Source: an uncultured Lachnospiraceae bacterium (GTDB taxonomy: Bacteria > Bacillota > Clostridia > Lachnospirales > Lachnospiraceae). From it: a stretch of DNA of 15,400 bases. The position numbers were made by a program, and so were the translations under genes. Shown one piece after another: positions 5,800 through 12,267 of the stretch. The notes beneath the pieces are model-generated. The model had not been told where the DNA came from. It saw nothing but the letters and a program-made list of their open reading frames with translations, and did no database searches. The stretch is taken from positions 1-15,400 of the forward strand of contig CAJUJG010000062.1 in NCBI GenBank assembly GCA_910586715.1, in the 5' to 3' direction. The first letter of the stretch is position 1, and each line of letters starts with the position of its first letter.

Positions 5800-8304
5800 A
5801 TGCATAGGAGAATAAAAGGACTATTATCATTGGCGTTGGTGTTTGTAATGGTAACTGCGACGGTAAATCCGGTTTTGGCGGATGAACAGCCTCAAGAACC
5901 GTTGGCAGAGGAAGCTGTAGAACTGCCGCAGGAATCGGAACAGCCGGAAATTGCTGTTGGAGCCGCGGATGAGGAGAAACAGCCCCAAACGCAGCAGGAG
6001 GTCACGGAAGAGCAGTCAAAGACGCAGGAAGCTCAGACACAGACGCAACAGCAGACTACAGTAGAAACACAGATTACACAGTTGGAAACGGAGCCTGTCA
6101 CGGAAACACAGGCTGATGCACAGCAGCCGACAGCCGAGGAAGAGACGGGGACAGAAGAACTGCCTCCAGTGGAAACAGATTCTGTTGTCGAGACGGAGCA
6201 GGTTGTGTCAACGGGTTCAGAAACAAATTCAAGCGATCCGATTGATTTTCTGACGGCGGAACAGAAACAGTTTCGTGTATATAGCGGAACGCAGCCCATA
6301 AAGCTTTTAAGTGAGACGACGGATGACATGCTCGCACAACTGAAGTTTATGGATGGCGGTATTGTTCCCGATTCTGCAAATATGCCTGCGCAGTCGGGAA
6401 CCATTATAAAGAAAATATTGGAAAGCAGGGTAGGGGACGCAAGGTTTTATATGCTGGCTGGCTGGAATTTATGGGATGTGCGTTATGACGGAATTCCAAA
6501 TTCAGTATATGCAAATGCAGGACCGACTGCATTGGGAGATCTTGCAACATTGCAGAATTTTAAGAATTCGATGTTCTTTAATAATAACGGAACAGGAACT
6601 GAGCCTGATATTACATTTTATCAACCGGTATTGGAGCCTGTTTGGAGCTGCATTGATTACCCCATACCTGTATATGATGCACAGGGACAGAATACAGGAC
6701 TGACTGTTACAGTCAACGCTGAGAATTATAATGACCCGTCAAAAGTAGCATTTCCCAATATAGGGGCGGACAGCTGGAAGCTGGTGTATGAAGGTTCAGA
6801 ATATGTATTGAACAGTGCGAGCGAAATATGGACGAATACAACCAACGGCATCGGAACGATTGGACGGAATTTTAATGAACGAAATGCAAAGCTTCAGGCG
6901 TGTACGCTTATGCAGGAAGGAAGAGCAGATTTCACGCAGCCTGACTGGTATGAAGGGCAGCAGCCGGCAGCTCCGATAGTAAGTTCCGAGACAAATGGGA
7001 CAGATCATATCACTTATTATTATAAAGAAATGGGAGCGGATGACAGTACATATACCACTGTTATACCAAAGACCGCAGGAAAGTATACAGCAAAGGCGGT
7101 ATTTGCAGCAGTAGGGATATACAGAGAAGTCATAAAGATTGTAGATTTCAATATTCTTTCCGCTACGGCAGAAATAAAATACGAAATTTCCGGACCGCAG
7201 GGTACAGAGGGCTGGTATACGGGAGCGGTTACCATATGTGCAAAGGACGGCTATCAGGTGCGTATCTCGGAGACGGATGAATGGACGAATGCTGTCACGG
7301 TTGCGCAGAGCGGCAATGTAATGCTTTATGTAAAGAAAACGGACGGAACAGAGTATCCTGCAGAAGCATTGCAGTTCCTCATTGACGAAACAGATCCAGT
7401 TATCGTCGGTGTGCAGAATGGCGTGACGTATTACGGTGAAACAGCCGCAGCAGTTACGGACGCGTTTCTTCTAAAGGTTACGGTAAATGATGAATTGCAG
7501 ACAGTTTCGGATAATCAGGCGAATTTTGTGCTCAAGCCATCTGAGCAGCCATATATTATCAAAGCAGAGGATATGGCGGGCAATTGGCTCGAATGCACCG
7601 TGTGGGTAAAGGAAAAGGAGGCGGAGATTCCTCCGGTTCTGCAGGAAGGAACTGCGGAATTTATACAGCCTGGCTGGTATGTCGGTGAGGAGATGCCTGC
7701 TCCTTTGGTAAGCTCTGAGACAAACGGCATTGATCATATTACATATTATTATAAGGAAGCAGGAGCGGACGACAGCGCCTATACGGCGACCGTGCCCAAC
7801 AAAGCAGGAAAGTATACGGCAAAGGCGGTATTTGCGGCAACGCAGCTTTATCAGGAAGTCGTGAAAACTGCGGATTTTGAAATTTTGGAAAAAGTGATGC
7901 CTGATGAAACGATGCCGGTTATCAGCGGCGTGGCGGACGGTCAAACCTATTATGGAGATCAGACGGTGACAGTGACGGATGAAAATCTTCGTTCTGTTAC
8001 AATAAACGGTGAAGCGGCAGTTATATCGGACAATCGTGCGGAAGTTACGCTCAAGCCTTCGGATAATGTGTATAAGATTATTGCAGAGGATATGGCGGGC
8101 AACCGGACAGAGTATACGGTAGAAGTGTTGGAAACATGGGTTCGCGATGGAATTACCAGCGACGGAAAGAAGAATCTGCGGGCTGCAAGAATTTATAAGC
8201 TTGGCGGCGGAAAGTGGACCGTTGCCGGAGATAAAACGGTTTATCAGGGCGGCAGAACATTCTATGTGAAAACGGGCGGCGCTTATGATTTTAAAAAGAA
8301 ATAA
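5800..8304 (+). CDS. large exported repeat protein (Ig-like modules, Q/E/T-rich stalk)
   Basis: A secreted or surface protein of 834 aa. I choose ATG 5800 because GAGAGGA (5784-5790) sits 9 nt before it; two in-frame ATGs lie upstream at 5776 and 5791. The signal peptide is MHRRIKGLLSLALVFVMV... with likely cleavage after NPVLA, near residue 27. Then come a Q/E/T-rich low-complexity region (about 28-150), a unique domain (about 155-370), and a C-terminal half with two duplicated modules: A (78 aa) at residues 376-453 and 619-696, and B (about 77 aa) at 529-605 and 702-778. The extra copy of a GWYTG-type Ig-like unit sits at about 460-525. B carries YIIKAEDMAGN or YKIIAEDMAGN. There is no LPXTG motif and no C-terminal membrane helix, so anchoring is unclear. 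The last gene of the operon, followed by a terminator. Function unknown; adhesion or partnership with the FecR protein is inference. Confidence 0.85.
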   Translation: MHRRIKGLLSLALVFVMVTATVNPVLADEQPQEPLAEEAVELPQESEQPEIAVGAADEEKQPQTQQEVTEEQSKTQEAQTQTQQQTTVETQITQLETEPVTETQADAQQPTAEEETGTEELPPVETDSVVETEQVVSTGSETNSSDPIDFLTAEQKQFRVYSGTQPIKLLSETTDDMLAQLKFMDGGIVPDSANMPAQSGTIIKKILESRVGDARFYMLAGWNLWDVRYDGIPNSVYANAGPTALGDLATLQNFKNSMFFNNNGTGTEPDITFYQPVLEPVWSCIDYPIPVYDAQGQNTGLTVTVNAENYNDPSKVAFPNIGADSWKLVYEGSEYVLNSASEIWTNTTNGIGTIGRNFNERNAKLQACTLMQEGRADFTQPDWYEGQQPAAPIVSSETNGTDHITYYYKEMGADDSTYTTVIPKTAGKYTAKAVFAAVGIYREVIKIVDFNILSATAEIKYEISGPQGTEGWYTGAVTICAKDGYQVRISETDEWTNAVTVAQSGNVMLYVKKTDGTEYPAEALQFLIDETDPVIVGVQNGVTYYGETAAAVTDAFLLKVTVNDELQTVSDNQANFVLKPSEQPYIIKAEDMAGNWLECTVWVKEKEAEIPPVLQEGTAEFIQPGWYVGEEMPAPLVSSETNGIDHITYYYKEAGADDSAYTATVPNKAGKYTAKAVFAATQLYQEVVKTADFEILEKVMPDETMPVISGVADGQTYYGDQTVTVTDENLRSVTINGEAAVISDNRAEVTLKPSDNVYKIIAEDMAGNRTEYTVEVLETWVRDGITSDGKKNLRAARIYKLGGGKWTVAGDKTVYQGGRTFYVKTGGAYDFKKK
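6925..8133 (+). repeat. A-(x)-B-A-B duplicated modules inside the exported protein gene
   Basis: Module A occupies 6925-7158 and 7654-7887 (78 codons each), sharing among others SSETNG, DHITYYYKE, GADDS and AGKYTAKAVFAA. Module B occupies about 7384-7614 and 7903-8133, sharing TYYG, SDN, LKPS and AEDMAGN. The order is A1, a spacer module, B1, A2, B2. The copies have diverged at the DNA level, so the duplication is not very recent. Confidence 0.8.
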
Positions 8305-8308
8305 AGAG

Positions 8309-8341
8309 AAATCCCCATCTGTCAATGGTGGGGATTTTTTT
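8309..8341 (+). terminator. intrinsic terminator ending the cyclase-FecR-surface protein operon
   Basis: AAATCCCCA (8309-8317) pairs perfectly with TGGGGATTT (8329-8337), overlapping a run of seven T (8335-8341). It begins 5 nt after the stop codon of the exported protein gene. Confidence 0.88.
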
Positions 8342-8354
8342 ATATAAATTTCGG

Positions 8355-8383
8355 TATACAAATAGCAGGTTAAGGTGTAAAAT
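8355..8383 (+). promoter_or_regulatory. candidate promoter of mgtE
   Basis: TATACA (8355-8360, 4 of 6 to TTGACA), a 17-bp spacer, and TAAAAT (8378-8383) preceded by TG. It would start a transcript near 8390 with a leader of about 210 nt before the mgtE ATG. Confidence 0.4.
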
Positions 8384-8427
8384 AAAATATATGGAAAATA
8401 AGAACACAGAAAGGAGTGTATGGTTGC

Positions 8428-8517
8428 ATGGACGGTTGTGACAGTTACGGGCAGCGAAATATGGGTGAATACACGAATAAAAGGTGTTCTTTTTCTGTGA
8501 AAGACAGGATGCCTTAG
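8428..8517 (+). CDS. possible 29-codon upstream ORF in the mgtE leader
   Basis: ATG 8428 lies 11 nt after AAGGAG (8411-8416) and opens a 29-codon frame whose product starts MDGCDSYGQR and ends KDRMP before TAG (8515-8517). A second, overlapping frame starts at ATG 8420 only 3 nt after the same ribosome site and ends at 8500 (26 codons). The ribosome site overlaps the 5' arm of the leader stem at 8405-8412, so translation and folding should interfere with each other. In enteric bacteria, leader peptides of mgtA and corA control Mg2+ transporters; a similar role here is inference only. It may be a chance ORF. Confidence 0.3.
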   Translation: MDGCDSYGQRNMGEYTNKRCSFSVKDRMP

Positions 8518-8558
8518 GTTTGTTTTGCGTACAGCGCATAGAGAAAAGCTTGTGATAT

Positions 8559-8601
8559 TCGCCCTTGAAACGAGAAAACGATAATAGGGGGCGATTTTTT
8601 T
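8559..8601 (+). terminator. terminator-like hairpin abutting the mgtE start codon
   Basis: TCGCCC (8559-8564) pairs with GGGCGA (8589-8594), extendable by two U-G pairs, with a loop of about 20 nt. It is followed at once by seven T (8595-8601) and then the ATG at 8602. The stem also covers the ribosome binding site AGGGGG (8586-8591). If formed it should both terminate transcription and block initiation, so some alternative fold must be needed for mgtE expression. Confidence 0.6.
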
Positions 8602-9996
8602 ATGGAAAACGAAATTTTAAACGAACCGGACTATATCCGTGAACTGGTCGCGCTTTTGCGCAGCAAAGACCCGGCACGCGACATTGCAGAGGCACTCACC
8701 AATTACCATGACAATGATATTGCAAGTGCGCTTGACGAGCTGCGGGCGGATGAGCGGGCGCTGCTGTATCACATTCTCGGTGTAGAACGCGTTTCGGAAA
8801 TTTTTGCGTATCTTGATGATCCACAGAAGTATATCGGAGAACTGGAACTCGAGCTTGCGGCGGACATTATTGAAAACATGGATGCCGATGATGCGGTAGA
8901 CGTGCTTGAGGAGATGGACGACGAAATCGCCAATCAGTTAATTGAACTGATTGACGAAGAGTCGAAGGAGGATATTAACTTAATCCGTTCTTACGAGGAT
9001 GACGAAATCGGAAGTCGCATGACGACTAATTTTATTGAAATTGAACGCAGCCTTACGATAAAACAGGCAATGCGATCGCTGATTGCACAGGCGGAAGATA
9101 ACGATAACATCACCACAATTTTCGTAAAAGACAATGATGAAACTTTTTATGGTGCGATTGACCTGAAGGATTTGATTGTAGCGCGAAACTATGTCGATTT
9201 GGAAACACTGATTACGCAGTCGTTCCCATATGTGCGCGATCATGAGACGGTGGAGGACTGTATTGAGCGTTTAAAGGACTATGCGGAGGATTCTATTCCC
9301 GTTCTTGACGATAAAAACATACTGCTTGGCGTGATTACAGCGCAGGACATTGTGGAGGCGGTCGATGACGAGTTGGGCGAGGACTATGCAAGACTTGCAG
9401 GTATGACCGAGGAGGCGGAGCTTGAGGAAACGCTTGCGGAAAGTATCAAAAAAAGACTGCCTTGGCTGATTGTGCTTTTGGCGCTGAGTATGTGCGTTTC
9501 AACGGTTACAAGCCTGTTTGAGCCGGTGATTGCGCAGCTTGCAATTATCGTGAGTTTCCAGTCCGTAATTCTTGGCATGTCGGGCAATGTGGGTACACAG
9601 TCGCTTGCCGTGACGATACGTCTTCTGATGGACGAGAATTTGGAGGCAGGACAGAAGCTTACGATGGTGTTTCGGGAAATGCGTATCGGTTTTTCCAACG
9701 GACTTATACTTGGGACACTTTCGTTTGTGTTTATCGGTGTATATTTGTGCTTTGTGCGGGGAAATGCACCGCAGTATGCTTTTGCAATATCACTTTGCGC
9801 AGGCGCGGCTCTTTTGATTGCAATGACGATTTCAAGCATTGTAGGAACATCAGTTCCGATATTTTTCAAAAAAATACATGTGGATCCGGCAGTTGCGTCC
9901 GGTCCGTTGATTACCACGGTCAATGATTTAATCGGCGTTGTCACTTACTACGGAGTGGCGTGGCTTTTGCTGATGAATCTGCTTGGATTGGGATAA
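8602..9996 (+). CDS. mgtE: magnesium transporter MgtE
   Basis: A homodimeric Mg2+ channel of the inner membrane, 464 aa, the usual family length. The N-terminal helical MgtE_N domain (about 20-130) is very acidic, as expected of the Mg2+-sensing region. A CBS pair follows (about 135-260), then five membrane helices (about 288-462). Family signatures are seen: GNVGTQSLAV in the pore region and ASGPLITTVNDLIG, whose D442 corresponds to the Mg2+-selecting Asp of the pore. The start at 8602 follows AGGGGG (8586-8591), which lies inside the hairpin described above. It has its own promoter and is separated from the operon upstream by a terminator. I see no clear terminator after it. Confidence 0.96.
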   Translation: MENEILNEPDYIRELVALLRSKDPARDIAEALTNYHDNDIASALDELRADERALLYHILGVERVSEIFAYLDDPQKYIGELELELAADIIENMDADDAVDVLEEMDDEIANQLIELIDEESKEDINLIRSYEDDEIGSRMTTNFIEIERSLTIKQAMRSLIAQAEDNDNITTIFVKDNDETFYGAIDLKDLIVARNYVDLETLITQSFPYVRDHETVEDCIERLKDYAEDSIPVLDDKNILLGVITAQDIVEAVDDELGEDYARLAGMTEEAELEETLAESIKKRLPWLIVLLALSMCVSTVTSLFEPVIAQLAIIVSFQSVILGMSGNVGTQSLAVTIRLLMDENLEAGQKLTMVFREMRIGFSNGLILGTLSFVFIGVYLCFVRGNAPQYAFAISLCAGAALLIAMTISSIVGTSVPIFFKKIHVDPAVASGPLITTVNDLIGVVTYYGVAWLLLMNLLGLG

Positions 9997-10026
9997 ACAC
10001 ATCATAAAATATTACGCATAAAAATC

Positions 10027-10089
10027 CATTATATACAAATACTAGCAATACGGTAGGACGGGATGCCTGTAAAAGCCGCCGCGTCTTAC
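10027..10089 (+). promoter_or_regulatory. leader hairpin and possible forespore-type -10 before spoVT
   Basis: CATTATA at 10027-10033 fits the sigma-G/sigma-F -10 consensus CATNNTA. The -35 is poor: the best choices have wrong spacing, at 15 or 20 bp. Downstream, GTAGGACG (10053-10060) pairs with CGTCTTAC (10082-10089) with one G-U pair; inside, a GG/CC continues the stem after a bulge. No T-run follows, so it is not an ordinary terminator for mgtE. SpoVT is transcribed by sigma-G in Bacillus subtilis, which is why I looked. Confidence 0.3.
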
Positions 10090-10134
10090 AATTAACAACA
10101 GAAACAGACTAGATTTGAAATGGAGGAAATACCG

Positions 10135-10683
10135 GTGAAGGCTACGGGAATAGTGCGCAGAATCGATGATTTGGGACGCGTTGTAATACCAAAGGAAATC
10201 AGAAGAACATTAAGGATAAGGGAATCGGATCCGCTCGAAATATTTACGGATCACGAAGGAGCGATTATTTTAAAAAAATATTCGCCAATTGGTGAACTGG
10301 GAAATTTTGCAAAACAATATGCGGAAAGCTTATCACAAGTGTCAGGTCATTTGGCGCTGATTGCGGACCGGGATCAGATTATAGCGGCTGCAGGCGGAGG
10401 CAGTAAACAGGTGCTTGGTAAGTCTGTCAGCAAGGCTCTTGAGGAAAAAATGAATTCGCGTGAGACCGTGTGCACCTCGCGCAGTGATAAAAATTATGTG
10501 TCAGTTACGGAGGACGAACCGGAGGAATATCAGCATGAGGTTATTATCCCGATTATTACACAGGGTGACGTAATCGGTGCAGTGGTACTGCTGTCCTCTA
10601 GCTTAGGAGATGAAATGAATGAAGTGGAGATGAAGCTGGCACAATCAGCGGCAGGATTTCTTGGAAAGCAGATGGAGCAATAA
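10135..10683 (+). CDS. spoVT: stage V sporulation protein T
   Basis: A forespore transcription factor that adjusts sigma-G-dependent genes in spore-formers. It has 182 aa, close to the B. subtilis length. The N-terminal AbrB-type swapped-hairpin DNA-binding domain (1-50, KATGIVRRIDDLGRVVIPKE) is almost invariant relative to B. subtilis SpoVT; the C-terminal part (about 55-180) is a GAF domain ending in AAGFLGKQMEQ. The start is GTG 10135, 8 nt after GGAGG (10122-10126); the ATG at 10120 would overlap that ribosome site and add five non-conserved residues. It is a single-gene unit with a terminator of its own and marks the host as an endospore former. Confidence 0.95.
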   Translation: MKATGIVRRIDDLGRVVIPKEIRRTLRIRESDPLEIFTDHEGAIILKKYSPIGELGNFAKQYAESLSQVSGHLALIADRDQIIAAAGGGSKQVLGKSVSKALEEKMNSRETVCTSRSDKNYVSVTEDEPEEYQHEVIIPIITQGDVIGAVVLLSSSLGDEMNEVEMKLAQSAAGFLGKQMEQ

Positions 10684-10688
10684 AGCAG

Positions 10689-10733
10689 TAAGCGCCTTTG
10701 GAGGACATATGTCAGGGGCGCTTATTGTTTTTT
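10689..10733 (+). terminator. intrinsic terminator of spoVT
   Basis: TAAGCGCC (10689-10696) pairs with GGCGCTTA (10717-10724). The loop contains the palindrome GACATATGTC, which can add a second stem, and the T-rich stretch TTGTTTTTTATT follows. Confidence 0.85.
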
Positions 10734-10747
10734 ATTGTGCTGCAATA

Positions 10748-10856
10748 AACAGGGCGCCGTTTTCACCGCACCCTGTTAAAATCGCTCCTGATGCTATCTG
10801 TTTTACTCTTTTACCGTACAGATCTTTTTGTTGCCTGAAAAGTTCCCAAAACAGAT
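10748..10856. other. two unexplained inverted repeats between spoVT and nifS
   Basis: AACAGGG (10748-10754) pairs with CCCTGTT (10771-10777). ATCTGTTTT (10796-10804) is the exact reverse complement of AAAACAGAT (10848-10856), and its first six bases can instead pair with ACAGAT at 10818-10823, which is followed by CTTTTT. All lie upstream of the nifS promoter and after the spoVT terminator, so no known transcript explains them. I see no gene in 10734-10880. Confidence 0.35.
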
Positions 10857-10881
10857 AAAAAGTTATAAATGCAAAATATCA

Positions 10882-10910
10882 TTGACAGGGTGTATTATTT
10901 CCAATATAAT
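10882..10910 (+). promoter_or_regulatory. near-consensus sigma-A promoter of nifS-iscU
   Basis: Perfect TTGACA (10882-10887), a 17-bp spacer and perfect TATAAT (10905-10910). Transcription should start near 10917, giving a leader of about 110 nt that is A/T-rich and shows no riboswitch I recognise. Such a strong core promoter is probably restrained by a repressor, but no clear operator is visible. Confidence 0.85.
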
Positions 10911-11026
10911 ATATCATATAAAACACATAGATTAACTAGGAAATAAAATTTAACGAATTGATATATAAAAAGCTTTCAATTTTTGTTGTCAGAAATTTAC
11001 AGTTACACCATAAATGGAGGATTACC

Positions 11027-12205
11027 ATGAACAAACAAATATATTTAGACAACGCGGCAACAACAAAAGTACATGAGGAAGTGCTGGCTGCCATGCTTCC
11101 TTATTTCACGCAAAGCTATGCGAACCCGTCCGCAATCTACACCTTTGCCGGCGAGGCAAAAAAAGCGGTAGACGCGGCAAGAGTGCAGACCGCAAAGCTT
11201 ATCAATGCAAACGCGGAGGAAATCTATTTCACGGGCAGCGCAAGCGAATCGGACAACTGGGCGATTAAGGCAGTTGCGCAGGCGTACCGCGAAAAAGGCA
11301 GGCACATCATCACAAGCAAAATCGAGCACCACGCCGTATTGCATACCTGCCAATATTTGGAAATGCAGGGGTGGGAAGTGACATACCTTGACGTGGACGA
11401 AAACGGAATTGTTTCCTTAGACGCACTCAAAGCGGCAATCCGTTCCGACACCGTTCTTATATCCGTGATGACAGCCAACAACGAAATCGGCACCATAGAG
11501 CCGGTAGCGGAGATTGGAAAAATTGCGCGGGAACACGGCGTGCTGTTTCATACCGACGCGGTGCAGGCGTACGGACATTTTGCGCTGGATGTGGAGGCAA
11601 TGAATATTGATTTGCTTTCTGCAAGCGCACACAAACTGAACGGACCAAAAGGCGTCGGCATGCTCTATATTAGAAAGGGCGTAAAAATCTATCCGCTTTT
11701 GCACGGCGGCGCACAGGAGCGCAACCGACGCGCGGGTACGCTCAATGTGCCGGGGATTGTAGGCTTTGGAAAAGCCGCAGAACTTGCAGGGGTGCATATG
11801 GAGGAAAAAATTGCACGGAAAACAGCGCTCAGAGACCACTTGATAACGCGTGTTTTGGCGGAGATTCCACACTGCCGTTTAAACGGTCATCGGACAAACC
11901 GCCTTTCCAACAACGCAAATTTCTGTTTTCGTTTTATCGAGGGTGAATCGCTGCTGATTTTACTCGACCAGCTAGGTGTCTGCGCGTCAAGCGGTTCGGC
12001 GTGCACGTCAGGCGCACTGGAACCGTCGCACGTGCTGCTTGCAATCGGACTGCCGCATGAAATTGCGCATGGTTCGCTCAGACTAACGCTTTCGGAAGAA
12101 ACGGCAATGGAGGAGCTGGATTTTGTCGTGGACGAGCTGAAAAAGATTGTTGCACGGCTGCGTGACATGTCGCCATTATATGAGGATAGCATGAAAAATC
12201 AATGA
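11027..12205 (+). CDS. nifS: cysteine desulfurase, NifS/IscS type
   Basis: A PLP enzyme of 392 aa that takes sulfur from L-cysteine as an enzyme-bound persulfide, leaving alanine, and hands it to the scaffold encoded next door. Family marks: YLDNAATT at the N-terminus, TANNEIGT (cofactor region), HTDAVQAYG, the PLP-binding K203 in SAHKLNGPKG, and the active-site C326 in SSGSACTSG, a short loop of the class I (IscS/NifS) type rather than SufS. The start is ATG 11027, 6 nt after GGAGG (11016-11020); an in-frame ATG at 10958 would add 23 non-family residues and has no ribosome site. It forms an operon with the IscU gene 62 bp downstream. Whether it serves Fe-S assembly only or also tRNA thiolation cannot be told. 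Confidence 0.95.
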   Translation: MNKQIYLDNAATTKVHEEVLAAMLPYFTQSYANPSAIYTFAGEAKKAVDAARVQTAKLINANAEEIYFTGSASESDNWAIKAVAQAYREKGRHIITSKIEHHAVLHTCQYLEMQGWEVTYLDVDENGIVSLDALKAAIRSDTVLISVMTANNEIGTIEPVAEIGKIAREHGVLFHTDAVQAYGHFALDVEAMNIDLLSASAHKLNGPKGVGMLYIRKGVKIYPLLHGGAQERNRRAGTLNVPGIVGFGKAAELAGVHMEEKIARKTALRDHLITRVLAEIPHCRLNGHRTNRLSNNANFCFRFIEGESLLILLDQLGVCASSGSACTSGALEPSHVLLAIGLPHEIAHGSLRLTLSEETAMEELDFVVDELKKIVARLRDMSPLYEDSMKNQ

Positions 12206-12219
12206 TTTTTTATGCGACA

Positions 12220-12241
12220 AATTTGTGCAGAGGCACAAATT
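12220..12241 (+). other. perfect hairpin in the nifS-iscU intergenic gap
   Basis: AATTTGTGC (12220-12228) and GCACAAATT (12233-12241) form a 9-bp stem closed by the tetraloop AGAG. GCG (12214-12216) and CGC (12242-12244) can extend it over a short bulge. It ends 10 nt before the iscU ribosome site and has no T-run, so it is more likely an RNA-processing or stability element than a terminator. Confidence 0.5.
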
Positions 12242-12267
12242 CGCAAAAATAATGAAAGGGAAAAACA

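Larger units (their letters stand above)
8390..8601 (+). promoter_or_regulatory. structured mgtE leader, possible cation-responsive attenuator
   Basis: This long leader has nested pairings: CACAGAAA (8405-8412) with TTTCTGTG (8492-8499), and GTGTAT (8416-8421) with ATACAC (8469-8474). A competing hairpin uses the same 3' arm: AAGGTGT (8481-8487) with ATGCCTT (8509-8515), and inside it TCTGT (8494-8498) with ACAGG (8504-8508). A small hairpin TGCG/CGCA (8526-8538) follows, then a terminator-like stem against the start codon. I looked for the M-box core (GTTAGGTGAGGCTCC-like) and did not find it. The layout resembles switch-controlled Mg2+ transporter leaders, but the ligand or trigger is unknown. 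Confidence 0.45.

Noticed and set aside
7471..8361. Minus-strand ORF (296 codons) opposite the exported protein gene
   Set aside because: It would start inside or beyond the terminator region, has no recognisable domain, and shadows a + strand gene with clear repeats.
8360..8601. M-box (ykoK) magnesium riboswitch before mgtE
   Set aside because: The conserved M-box core is missing. A phrase GTTAAGGTG near 8369 is only a superficial likeness and lies at the promoter. Known ydaO, yybP-ykoY and c-di-GMP-I signatures were not seen either.
9384..9944. Minus-strand ORF (186 codons) opposite mgtE
   Set aside because: Antisense of a strongly conserved membrane domain; no ribosome site or family match.
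10958..11026. N-terminal extension of the cysteine desulfurase from ATG 10958
   Set aside because: No ribosome site; the GGAGG at 11016-11020 serves ATG 11027, where the family consensus begins.
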